Notes: generated by a model not told the origin, from the sequence alone. Numbered from the stretch's first letter, positions 52,756 to 63,769 are shown. The stretch: 64,000 nucleotides of DNA from Anaeromyces robustus (GCA_002104895.1 MCFG01000280.1:18501-82500), one strand, 5' to 3'. Translations and numbers: made by a program.

Positions 52756-53300
52756 TAATAAAATAAAATATAAAATAATAAAAAAATAAAATATAATGAA
52801 AAAAAAAAATTATTGAAAAATATGAAAATATTAAAAGAACATTATAACTATAAAAAGAACTTTATATATGATAATTTTAAATATAGAAAAAAAAGAGTTA
52901 TTCCATCAAAATAAATAAAAATTAATAAATATATAATATTTTTTATATGAATAATAAAAAAAAGGTGAAGAATATAAAAAAAAGGAAATAGCATATGATA
53001 TAAAAGAGAGCATGATGATAAATATAAATTAAAAAATATAGATAAAAATCGTATATAAATCGTATATTTGAATATAATTCTCAAAAAAAAAAAAAAAAAA
53101 GTTTTTAAATAATTAAAAAAATATTTGTGTGAGTAATGAAGATAAAAATTCTCTTTCAATAAAAAATATAATTCATGTATTAAAAATTCTAAACTTGAAA
53201 AGTTCAAGTGAACCCTAATATGAGATATTGTAAAAAGTATTTTGAATAATTATTATATGATTATTAAAACAAATTTTCTTATATATATATTTAAAATATA

Positions 53301-53331
<31 letters not shown>

Positions 53332-54188
53332 TAATAAATACATTATTATAATATGTATTTTTCATTACATTATTTATTAATGTTTTAATATTTTTTTTTA
53401 TTATTATAAATTATTATTATTATTATTACTTTTATTATTATTATTTATGAAAAATAATTAAATATAAATATATATATATAAAATATACATTTTAAAATAA
53501 TTATTCTATATATTTTATATAAAATAATTATTATATGGAAAAAAAAAATTTTTTTTATTTTATGAAACCCAACAAAAAAGCCTTTTTAATTCTTCAAAAA
53601 TTTAATTACAAATAAAAATTATGTAATATGTATACATCAAATTCAATTTAATATATATTTAAAAAAAATATTATTAATTAGAATTTATTAAAAAATAAAA
53701 ATGTTACAAATACAAACAAATAATATTTGTATATACCGCAAATAAAAAAAAAAAAAAAAAAAAAAGACAAAAAAATTATAACAAAAAATATTTTCATTAT
53801 ATAAAATCTAAAAAGTTCATAAAATTAAAAAAAAAAAGAAAAAAAAAAAGAAAAAGAAAAAGAAAACTTAATAAATAATAGTTATTTACTATTTTAATAA
53901 TTATTATTATTTAATTCTTTAATTATTTAATTTTCAATTTTTATTTTTTATTTTTTAATTTTTTAATTTTTTTTTTTTATAGATTTTTGTTTCATAACTT
54001 TGTTTAATTATTATAATAATTAATTTTTTAATAAATAAATTATAAGTTAAATCTGTGTAAATTGTTTACCACTTTAAATATTTAACTATTACAATTTCTA
54101 TTTATTAATTTATTTATTGGAAATCCTGACTATTTCAAAATATTGTTATTTATTAATAGTCAAAAAAAAAAAAAAAAAAAAAAAAAAT
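52756..54188. other. intergenic region between the retroposon and the ankyrin gene
   Basis: 1.4 kb of A+T DNA. The 119-codon minus-strand frame at 52848-53207 is low-complexity Phe/Ile/Tyr and unsupported. The part from 53718 is duplicated at 57525. Confidence 0.5.
53718..54010. repeat. copy A of a duplicated 3'-flank sequence
   Basis: Shares with 57525-57870, in the same order and orientation, TTTGTATATACCGCAAATAA, then AACAAAAAATAT, a TTCATTATA stretch, ACTTAATAAATAATA after an A run, an ATTTTCAATTTTTA stretch and TTTTGTTTCATA. It lies just past the stop of the ankyrin gene on the minus strand. Confidence 0.7.
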
Positions 54189-55238
54189 CTAGTAAATGAA
54201 TACTCTCGAATATCTTGAATTAGCCTTATTCAATATATTTTTAACTTCATCGGTATATTTTAAATAAGAAAAATGTTGTATTGTTTCATTTATATTGGCA
54301 CCAACATCAATTAAATAATGTATGATATCTATTCTATTGTTAAGTGATGCAACACTTAATGCTGACCATCCATAAATATCTTTGGAATTTACATCAATAC
54401 CTAAGCTTAAGATAAGTTTTACTTTTTCTATTTCACCATACCTTGTAGCAAATCTTAATTCTTCTCTTAATTCACTTTTATTAACATTTACTCCATATTT
54501 TAACAATAATTTTACAATTTTTGTGTTACACTTTTTAACGGCTAAAAGTAAAGGTAACCCGTTATAACAATTCACATTAACACCATTTTCTATTAATAAT
54601 TTTACAATATCTATGTTACACTTTTTAACTGCAAAAAGTAAGGATGACCCGTCATTCTTACAATTTACATTTGCACCATTTTCTATTAGTAGTTTTACAA
54701 TTTCTATGTTAGACTTTTTAATAGCTAAAAGTAAGGTTGATCCTTCATTGTAATTTACATTAACACCTTTTTCTATTAATAATTTTACAACTTCTATATT
54801 ACACTTTTTAACGGCTAAAAATAAGGCTAATCCTTCATTGTAATTTACATTTGCACCATTTTCTATTAATAATTTTACAATTTCTGTGTTACACTTTTTA
54901 ACTGCTTCAATAAAAGCCGTTCCTCCATGATAATGTAAGCTATTACTATCATGTATATAATGTTCACTAATGAATATAGGAAAATATTTCTCTCTTGATT
55001 TATCATAAAATTTATTTATATCAGCCTTCTTTTCTAATAATAACTTTATAATTTCTATATTGCAACGTTTCACCTTTACAGCTTCAATTAATAAAATTGT
55101 AAAAATTGAATTATTATAATACTCTGAATGATATTTCTCTAATAATAATTTTACTATTTTAAAATATTTATTTTCATCGTTATCTTTTGATCTAATAAAG
55201 GATTCTTTTATGACTGCAATTTTAAATATTTGTATGTG
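54189..55238 (-). CDS. ankyrin-repeat protein, C-terminal part (frameshifted from the upstream frame)
   Basis: The reading frame is open from just after a TAG (55239-55241) to the stop at 54189. It encodes about ten ankyrin repeats with the consensus AVKKCNIEIVKLLIENGANV. Five units between about 54500 and 54905 are almost identical at the DNA level, spaced 90-93 bp, which shows recent tandem duplication. The first ATG in frame is at 55073, but coding texture continues upstream (FKIAVIKESFIRSKDNDENK) to the point where the frame at 55222-56526 ends. The two are therefore parts of one gene of about 778 residues broken by a single-base shift. The partner and role are unknown; ankyrin repeats mediate protein binding. 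No signal peptide. Confidence 0.75.
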   Translation of the reverse strand, partial: HIQIFKIAVIKESFIRSKDNDENKYFKIVKLLLEKYHSEYYNNSIFTILLIEAVKVKRCNIEIIKLLLEKKADINKFYDKSREKYFPIFISEHYIHDSNSLHYHGGTAFIEAVKKCNTEIVKLLIENGANVNYNEGLALFLAVKKCNIEVVKLLIEKGVNVNYNEGSTLLLAIKKSNIEIVKLLIENGANVNCKNDGSSLLFAVKKCNIDIVKLLIENGVNVNCYNGLPLLLAVKKCNTKIVKLLLKYGVNVNKSELREELRFATRYGEIEKVKLILSLGIDVNSKDIYGWSALSVASLNNRIDIIHYLIDVGANINETIQHFSYLKYTDEVKNILNKANSRYSRVFIY

Positions 55239-56526
55239 CTAATAATATCTTAAATAACATTAAATCTTTATTCATTAAATATTTCAAAGCTTCAATTCTT
55301 TTTTTCATAGGAACATAATCATTATTATATAATCTCATATTTAATAAATCTTTATTTGATAGGGAAAATAATAATTTCCCAAAATTTTTTATCTTTTCAT
55401 AACTTGATTCATTACAAGCATATGCTCCATTTTGTATTAATAATTTTGCTATTTTCATATTTCCATATAAAAAAGCAATATCTAATGCCGTTCCGTATTC
55501 TTTTATCTTTTCATCACTTAATTCATTATAACCATATTTTCCTTTAAGTAATAATAATTTTCCCATTTTTATATTTCCATTTAAAAAAGCATTATTTATT
55601 TTTTTATTCATATAGTCTTTTTTTGAATACCTTATATCATTAATATCTTTGTCAATTTGTATTTTTAATTTTGCTATATCTAAACAATTATATTTTGCAG
55701 ATAACATTAATGGTGAAAAACCATTTTTATCTCTTATATTAACATTAATATATGGACATTCTAACAATAATTTTATTATTTCTATATTATTATCTTTAAA
55801 ATATTCTAAATCCATCGCCAGCCTCAATGGAGTATTACCATCTTCGTTTCTTGCATTTACTAAATTTTTGTTTTCATTTAAAAGATTTTTAATTTTTTCT
55901 TGGTCTTTAAAACGTACCGCATTTGTCATTTCAGTGATTTTATTTTTTGTATCAATTAAACAATTTTTTATTTCAATACAATATATTGGACTATTTAATG
56001 CAGAATTAATGGTCTTTATATCTAATCTATCACGATATAATAACTCTTTTACAATATTTTTATATCCTTTTTTCACAGCATTAACCAACGTTATATGTTT
56101 TTTTAAATCTTTTAATTTAAAGAAAAATTTACCATGTCCAAGTAGAAATTCAATCATATCTAAATTATTAGAATTTAATGCAATATCCATTGCTGTTTCA
56201 TTATTATTGTTTTTTACAAAAATATTAAGAATATTTTGATTTTGCCATTTTCTAATATATTGTCTTGTTAATCGTTGATTGTTTCGTTTCCATTCAAATA
56301 ATAATTTCAAAACTTGAATATTATTAATAGTTAATAATCTTTTAACTATTTTTTCATATTTCATTTTTATTCCAATCATAAAAGCTGTATTTTTATCCTT
56401 ATCTCCAATATTAATATCTATTCCATTATTTATCATTATATCTACTTTATCAAAATCATTTAATTTAACAGCATTAAACCATTCTTTCAATCTTTCGGAT
56501 TGAATAAATTTTTCATTTGTCTCCAT
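55222..56526 (-). CDS. ankyrin-repeat protein, N-terminal part
   Basis: 434 codons from ATG 56524-56526 to TAA 55222-55224. The start is METNEKFIQSERLKEWFNAVKLNDFDKV, a typical capping ankyrin repeat. It continues with degenerate repeats such as NTPLRLAMDLEYF and IEIIKLLLECPYINV, then GFSPLMLSAKYNCLDIAKL and KEYGTALDIAFLYGNMKIAKLLIQNGAYA. The end LFKILLAHTNI is cut by a TAA. Dropping one T in the ATATTTAA at the end lets the frame run into the C-terminal part (54189-55238); the two frames overlap by about 17 bases. Intron removal would need an unlikely 45-nt intron with a GTTATT donor. Either a true pseudogenising mutation or an assembly indel. Confidence 0.75.
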   Translation of the reverse strand: METNEKFIQSERLKEWFNAVKLNDFDKVDIMINNGIDINIGDKDKNTAFMIGIKMKYEKIVKRLLTINNIQVLKLLFEWKRNNQRLTRQYIRKWQNQNILNIFVKNNNNETAMDIALNSNNLDMIEFLLGHGKFFFKLKDLKKHITLVNAVKKGYKNIVKELLYRDRLDIKTINSALNSPIYCIEIKNCLIDTKNKITEMTNAVRFKDQEKIKNLLNENKNLVNARNEDGNTPLRLAMDLEYFKDNNIEIIKLLLECPYINVNIRDKNGFSPLMLSAKYNCLDIAKLKIQIDKDINDIRYSKKDYMNKKINNAFLNGNIKMGKLLLLKGKYGYNELSDEKIKEYGTALDIAFLYGNMKIAKLLIQNGAYACNESSYEKIKNFGKLLFSLSNKDLLNMRLYNNDYVPMKKRIEALKYLMNKDLMLFKILLAHTNI

Positions 56527-57021
56527 ATTTTTTTTTAAAAAATTTTTTTTAATGAAAAAAAAAAAAAAAATAATGAAAAAATTATTATATTGATATTTAT
56601 AATATTTTTTTCGATAGTATAACCTTTTTTGGTAAATAAAATTATTTATGTTATATTATATATAAATATATAATATCTATATATATATTATAATATATAT
56701 ATATATATTTTTTTTTTTTTAATTAAATAACCTTTTCTGGTAAATAAATTTATATTATATTATATATAAATAAATAATATATATATATTATAATATATAT
56801 CTTTTTTTTAATTAAGTCCATTTCTTTTATTATAATATATATCTTTTTTTTAATTAAGTCCATTTCTTTTATTATAATATATATCTTCTTTTTTAATTTA
56901 AGTCCATTTCTTTGGTTATGTTCAAGTACATTTTGAGGACTTTTTCAAGTTTATTTTGAAGACATTTTCAAGTACATTTTGAAGATTTTTTCAACTTTTT
57001 CAAGTACATTTTAAAGACTTT
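56527..57021. repeat. three tandem repeat arrays upstream of the ankyrin gene
   Basis: Array 1: a unit of about 108 bp with AACCTTTTTTGGTAAATAAA at 56621 and its variant near 56729. Array 2: three copies, 42-44 bp apart, of a unit containing AATTAAGTCCATTTCTTT, about 56787-56915. Array 3: diverged copies of TTTTTCAAGTACATTTTGAA, about 24 bp apart, 56922-57021. If the ankyrin gene is expressed, its promoter lies in or beyond these repeats. Confidence 0.8.
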
Positions 57022-57189
57022 TAATATTAAGACCGAATGTTTTTAACTCAAAATCTTTTTTACTTGAATTATTCTATTTCATTTATTGATGTAAAATACT
57101 ATGATATTAATGTAAAAAAAATGAAAAATCATAAATATTGTATATGTAATGTATCTTTAAAAAAATCAAAATACTGTTATATAATACTC

Positions 57190-57335
57190 AAATTCGTACT
57201 TCGTCTTTATTGAATTCAATAGGTATGATATCATTCAATAGAGCCCGCAGATCGCAATAAGAATGGAGATTTCGTATAAATACCAGAAACAGTTTGTCAT
57301 TTATACAAACATTTCCATTCCTTATTATATTGGAC
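57190..57335 (-). mobile_element. inverted fragment of the retroposon family
   Basis: Read on the minus strand from 57335, this matches 52244-52365 closely: GTCCA..., then GGAATGGAAATGTTTGTATA, CATTCTTATTGCGATCTGCG and CTATTGAATGATATCATA. After an internal deletion it resumes at TTCAATAAAG and ACGAAGTACGAATTTG, like the 3' end of the element. It lacks a long A tail. Confidence 0.7.
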
Positions 57336-57382
57336 AATTATCAGTAATATAATTTCATTAATACCCAGATTTTCTTCCACCA

Positions 57383-57493
57383 ATTAAAAAAATATAAATT
57401 CAGTACTTGTTAATATATTTATATATAAATTCAGTACTTGTAAATATTATTTATAAAAAGTATTAACAAGTACCGAATTTATATTTTTTTAAT
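57383..57493. repeat. 111-bp inverted repeat with 33-bp arms
   Basis: The arms 57383-57415 and 57461-57493 are reverse complements with one mismatch (TTCAGTACTTG against TTCGGTACTTG). A third partial copy, ATAAATTCAGTACTTGTAAA, lies between them. Size and form resemble a MITE or a strong hairpin; no target-site duplication is evident. Confidence 0.85.
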
Positions 57494-57524
57494 ATTTATT
57501 AAATTGTTATATAATATTTAAACA

Positions 57525-57810
57525 AATAAAATTTGTATATACCGCAAATAAAAAAAAATTAACAAAAAATATATTCATTATAATAAAAATTACAATTTAA
57601 TAAAACTAAAAAAAAAAAAAAAAAAAAAAAAAACTTAATAAATAATATTCATTTAATATTTTTAATAGTTTTTAATTTTAAATTTTCAATTTTCAATTTT
57701 TAATAAATATTCAATTTCAATTTATAATATTCAAATTTTTAATTTTTAATTTTTATTTTATTTTATTTTATTTTTTTTTTTAATTTTAATTTTTATTTTA
57801 AATTTTAGTG

Positions 57811-57845
<35 letters not shown>

Positions 57846-57870
57846 TTTTGTTTCATATTTTTTGTTTTAC
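57525..57870. repeat. copy B of the duplicated 3'-flank sequence, after the GH43 gene
   Basis: Direct-orientation partner of 53718-54010, sharing TTTGTATATACCGCAAATAA and the ordered blocks after it. It lies about 500 bases past the GH43 stop codon. Confidence 0.7.
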
Positions 57871-57950
57871 TTTGTTATTTTTTTTTAATTTTTTTTTTCT
57901 ATTTTATTTTTTTTATTTTATTTTATTTTATTTTATTTATATTTTAATGG

Positions 57951-58108
57951 TGTGTTTTTCGACGATAAAATAATATTCTTATTTTTATTTTCAAATAAAT
58001 AAAATATAAGAATTTCTTTTTTTTATATATATATAAAAAAAAATTCTATTTTTTTTTATTATATTTATTTTTTTTTTATTTTATTTTTATTGTGTTTTTT
58101 CGACGATA
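57951..58108. repeat. duplicated TGTGTTTTTCGACGATAA motif
   Basis: TGTGTTTTTCGACGATAA at 57951 recurs with one extra T at 58091, in otherwise A+T-only surroundings downstream of the GH43 gene. Confidence 0.75.
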
Positions 58109-58364
58109 ATTTTTTTTTTTATTTCTTGAATAAAAAAAAAAAAATAATTTTATATATATATATTTTAATTTTTTTTTTTAATTACATAATTTATTCTAAA
58201 TTTAAATTTATAAAATTTATATATTTTTAAATAATAATTAATTATATATCTTTATATCTTTATATATTTATAATTAATTATTTTTAAATTTAACTTTATC
58301 TTTAATTAATTATCTTTTAAGGTTTATGTTTCTTTTTCTATAATTAATTAATTTTTTAATTAAA

Positions 58365-60170
58365 TTAATTTCTACACATTGGAATAGTATCAATACTACC
58401 ATCCTTATTGTATTTGAATTCAGTGAAACATACACTTCTGTGGTAAGCACCACCACCTGGAAGTTGACCAGTGTGGTAAAAGAGGTATGAACGTCCCTTG
58501 AATCTAGCAATACCTGGGTGATTAGTGTATGTACCACCATCTTCAGTCATAAGAACACCACCGTACTTCCATGGACCAGTTGGTGAATTAGAGTAAGAAT
58601 AAGCAAGATGTTCACTACCCTTATTTGGTCTGAAAGCAGCGTAAGCCATATAGTACATATCCTTTCTTTTGTAGAAGAATGGACCTTCGCCATAAGTAGT
58701 ACGGCTACCTTCACCTCTTCCGAAGGAATCAGCAGTCATTGGAATCTTCTTAACACCAACAGATTTGTTGTAAGAAACCATATCTTCGTTCAAAAGAACG
58801 TATCTAAGTTCTGGATTACCGAAGTATAAGTAAGCTTGACCATCATCATCAATGAAAACGGTTGGATCAATATCATTCCAATCACCTTCATCAACAAGTG
58901 GATGACCAATATCCTTGTATGGACCAGTTGGTTTATCAGAAACACCAACAGCAATGGCCATACCTCCATTTCTTTTATGTACTGGTACATAAAGATAGAA
59001 TTTATCATTTCTAGCAATAGCTTGTGGAGCCCAAGCTCTATCATCAGCCCAGCTGATATCATCTAAAGAGAAGACTTGTCCATGACTAGTCCAGTTAATC
59101 ATATCCTTTGTTGAGAAAAGATGCCAGTTTAACATAGTGTAGAAGTTGTTTTGAATGTTGTTTTCATCGTGAGAAGTGAAAAGATAAAGAGTATCTCCAT
59201 AAACCATTGGGGCTGGATCAGCAGTGTACATGTTGCTAACGAGAGGACTCTTACAAGTTCTTTGGTTATCTAATTATAATAATATTTTAATAATATTTAT
59301 AATAATATATTATATTATTAGTTATAGTTGTTAATATTGATATATTGATATTGATATATTATTTTTATAATGAAACATTTTTATTAATGAATATTGAATA
59401 TTCTTAATATTGTTATTTAATATATATTTTTGATTTTTTCATTTTTTTATTACTATTATTTTCATTTTTTTTTTCGTTATTTAATTTTTTTTATTGTATT
59501 ATTATTATATATTTTCTTTTTTTTTTTATTTTATTATTATATTTTTTCTTTCTTTTTTTTTTTTTTATTTTTTATTTTTTTTCATTATTATATATATTCT
59601 TTATATTATATATTTAATACTTAAATAATTATATAATGATAAAATATTTACCATAACCAACAACATCCTTATCTTCTTCCTCTGGTGGTTTAAAGCAACT
59701 GTCTTTAATACCACACCATTGGTTATTTTCAATACCCCATTTACCAGAATCATCTTCTTCATATACATTACATTCTTCACAACATGGATAATCTGGATAA
59801 GAGAAACATTTATTGTTTGGATCACTAGTGTTACAAAGAGATGGTTTAACTATTATTTATAAATTATATATATATATAAACAAATGTTATAATGTTATAT
59901 ATTAATAAACATTAAACTTATATATATATGGATTATTTATTTATTTATTTATTTATTTATGTCTTTATTTATTTTTTTTTTATTCCTTTTTATTTTTTTT
60001 TCTAATAATTATTGTTATAATGACTTACTAATACACCAGTCATTATTTTCTACACCCCAGCTGACACCGTCTTCAACTGTTACAACTCTACATGTACTAT
60101 TACAGTTACTGTAGGCATGGACAGATCCATAACCGACAATTAATAAAGATAATGCTGTTATAAATTTCAT
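58365..60170 (-). CDS. secreted GH43 glycoside hydrolase with two fungal dockerins
   Basis: Cellulosomal hemicellulase; GH43 enzymes are xylosidases, arabinofuranosidases or related inverting hydrolases. Three exons on the minus strand: 60170-60029, 59849-59652 and 59269-58365, all GT-AG, 1,245 nt for 414 residues. Residues 1-19 (MKFITALSLLIVGYGSVHA) are a signal peptide. Dockerin 1 (about 23-53) has VSWGVENNDWC but lacks the YPCC part. Dockerin 2 (about 53-95) is canonical: FSYPDYPCCEEC, then GKWGIENNQWCGI. After an acidic linker the five-bladed catalytic domain (about 119-414) shows the likely general base D131 in TADPAPM, modulator D248 in NDIDPTVFIDDDG and general acid E308 in YGEGPFFYKR. 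Secreted and bound to the fungal cellulosome. The base composition is richer in G+C than the other genes, which fits strong expression or bacterial origin. Exact substrate unknown. Confidence 0.95.
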
Positions 60171-62617
60171 TTTTGAAAATTTATTTAACCATAAAAAATA
60201 AAGAAAAGTTTGTTTATTTATATATAAAATTTTTTTTATAAAAGAAAAAAGAAAACCAATTTAGTTAATTAATCCTATTATTAATTAATAAAATTATTGC
60301 TCTGCAATATTTTTTTTTTAATTAATTTATGACTAATAAATATTCTTAACAATTGTTAAGTATTATATATTTATTATTTTGTGTATTGTTGATCTTTTTA
60401 AATATTAAATTTAAAGGAAAATCTTAACTTTATTTGGATTGATTATAAAAAAATAAGAAAGAAAATCATGTTTATTTATATGAAATTTTCTAATATTTTT
60501 TTTATATTTTATATTATAAAAAATACTACAAAAAAAAATATAATATTATACTTTATTATAAAAAATATTAATAAAATACTAAAATATTATTGATAATTTA
60601 ATTAATTTTAATATATTAATTTTAATATAATTGGAAAAAATTTTATTATTAATTTATTAAATGTCGTTAAACTATTAATATATTTTTGGATGACGTTACA
60701 AAAGAATGCAAATCACATTTATTTTTACCCTTATAGTAGTCCTAATTATTAATAATTAAAGTTTACCAAAAATAAATTATTAATAATTAAGGTTTTGTAC
60801 TATCCCAAAATACCAATGGGATTTATTCTTAATCATAATTTATTATATAATAATATGAAAAAATAATTTTATTTAATAATAAATGTATATAAATTAATTA
60901 AAATTAATTGAAATAAAAAATTATTTTTTTATAAAAAAAAAAAATAAAAAAATAAAAAACACAAAAAAAATAATGATTAGAATAAAATTTATTCTATAAT
61001 TATTCCTATTAATTTTATTTATTTATTATTTATTATTTTAATTTATTTATTATTAATTTAAGTTATTTATATAATATTATTATACAATTATTTTATTATA
61101 TAAAATATTAATTTAACAAATTAAAAAATTAAAAAAGAAAAAAATTATTGCATATTTTATTTAAAAAATGAATATTAAAAAGATATAAATTTTTCTAATA
61201 AATAAAGTTTTTTTAATAAATTTATTATTAAATAAAGTTTATATATTACCAAAAAAATTTTATAGTAAATTTTTTAGTTTATTAAATTATTTAAGGACAG
61301 TTTATAGGACAGATTTATTTTAGATAATTAATAAAAATAAAAATAAAATATTATAAAATAAAATATTATAAAATATTATAATAAATAAAAAAAGAAATTA
61401 ATAATTATATATAAAAGATCAGCAATAAAATAAATTAATTATTAATGTATACAACATATTAAATTCCTGTTAAGTGGAAATTTTTTATTATTATATCAAA
61501 AGTTAAAATCAATGAATTATATTAAATAATATAATTTAATATTAAGTAATTATTATTATAGTATGGTCATAAAAAAAAAAAAAAAGAGTAAAATTTATAA
61601 AAATAAAAAATACAAATTGATATAATAATAAATATTAATTTAATGATAATTTATTATAAATTATAATTTATCTATATATATGATTAATAATAATATATCA
61701 CCGAAATTAGTAATATATTATATACAATATATTAATTATTATATAAAATAAATAATTTAAAATATAAATAATATATAATAATTATAATATAAAAATTACC
61801 TAATCATTATAAATAATTATAAATAGAGTTTTTTTTTTTTTTCTTATATTTTTAAGGAATATTTTTTTAATATCTAGTTTAATATAGTTTTTATATTTTT
61901 TAATAATTATTTAAGTATTGTTGTATACATTTATAAAATATAATATTTACATAATAATAATATAAATAATATATATTGAATATATTGAATATATTATATT
62001 TTTATAAATTATACATACATCATAAGAAATTCAAGTTTATTTAATGTACAACATAAAATGAATCATTAAAAAAATACAAAAAAGTTTTTCCTATAATTTT
62101 AAAGTTTATTTTTTCCATATGAAATCTTAAAATTAAAAAAAAGGAAAAAAATAATAAATAATAATAAAATAATAAATAATAAATCATTAATATAATAATA
62201 ATAATTTTATATAATAAATAATAATAAATAATAAATAATTATATTAAAATAAACAAACGACAATAATAAAAAAAAATATTAAAAAACAAGGATATAATAA
62301 TGATAAAAAAAATTGCAATTAATTATTATAATAATAAAAACAAAGATAAAAAGATAATTTATAATAAAGTAAAGATAATAATAATTAATATATAACAATT
62401 ATAATAAATAAATAAATAAATAAATTGTATGTAATGGTAATAATAATAATAATAATTAGAAAACCCAATATATAAATAAAAACATATGTATAAGGTATTA
62501 AAAAAAATATTATTAATACTTATATATAAGTATTAACATGATGCTATATTGTATTCTATAATAGGATTCTAAGAGTTACAATTACTAATACTTTTTAACT
62601 TTCATTGTGTATATATA

Positions 62618-62636
62618 TGTGTGTGTGTGTGTGTGT
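62618..62636 (+). repeat. (TG)n tract
   Basis: Nineteen bases of alternating T and G. It is the only clear (TG)n dinucleotide run I noticed in the window. Confidence 0.9.
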
Positions 62637-62748
62637 TTTTTATATAAATATAATTAATTATTATATTCGTCAAAAAATGAATATTTTATAAGTATTACTA
62701 TTAAAAGAATTTTTAAGATAATAACATAAAAAATTGATATTAATAGCC

Positions 62749-62836
62749 TTTTTTAAGGATAATGATAATCATAAAATTTTAATATAATAATATATAATAT
62801 TTATGGATAGAACACAGAATGTATATCCTTAAAAAA
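62749..62836. repeat. 13-bp inverted repeat, arms 62 bases apart
   Basis: TTTTTTAAGGATA (62749-62761) and TATCCTTAAAAAA (62824-62836) are exact reverse complements. It could be a small relic element or chance in A+T DNA. Confidence 0.5.
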
Positions 62837-63769
62837 ATAACATTAATAAAAGATATTTTTAAGAAATAATAATTTTATTAAATATAAAAAAAGCATAATT
62901 AATTATAAAATATTACTGTATATATATATATATATATAAATTAATAAAAGAATTATTCTTTCTTTATTTTATATAATAATATTATATATAATAAAACATA
63001 GTTATTGAAAATTATTAAAGTCTTGTTTTTTTTTTTTTTCATATTAAATTATTTGAGTATATAAATAAAAAACTATATAAAAAAATCGTTTAATTAAAAA
63101 TCTTAACAACTCATGTACAAATATATATATATATAATATAATTATTTTTTTTTCTCTGGTTCTATAATGAAAAAAATAATTATAATAAAGTTAATAAATA
63201 TATATAATAATAAAGTAATAATTAAATGATTAAAAATATTTTATAATAGTATAGTTATAATACAAAATATAATTATACTATACATAAAAAAGATTAATTT
63301 ATAAAAAAAATAAAAAATAAAAAAATAAAATCTAATAATATTTAATATTATGTTTCTTTCTTTTTTTTTACTTTTATTTTTATTTAAATAATTTTTATTG
63401 AATTAGTTAATAATTACTAATGAATTTATCATTTACCTACTATATTTTACTTATTTTTCTTATTTTACATATTTTTATTCAATAGTATTTAATTTATATA
63501 TTATTGGTTTTATTAAAAATTAAAATTAATTAAAATTATAATTAATTTAATAAAAATTATTTTTAATAAATTATTATGGTCAGTTTAGATTTTTAATTAT
63601 TATTTTTAATTCTTATTTTTAATTAGATATAATTAAATATAATATTAATTTTAAAAAAAAAAAAAAAAAGACTAACCTAAATAATACCAATTAAAAATTT
63701 AAGAATTATAGATTATATGGGAAAATTCATTATTTCAACCATATAGAATAATTTATTTATATAAAAATA

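Noticed and set aside
52848-53207. 119-codon minus-strand open frame rich in Phe, Ile and Tyr
   Set aside because: Low-complexity translation of A/G runs on the plus strand, with no domain or splice support.
55356-56239. Plus-strand open frames of 63 and 196 codons across the ankyrin gene
   Set aside because: Antisense shadows of the ankyrin frame.
58310-59066. Several open frames of 73-90 codons on both strands within the GH43 exon
   Set aside because: Shadows of the 905-nt catalytic exon, which has clear catalytic motifs.
60217-60224. TATA box about 50 bases upstream of the GH43 start
   Set aside because: TATATAAA-like words occur everywhere in this A+T-rich DNA, so the match carries no weight.
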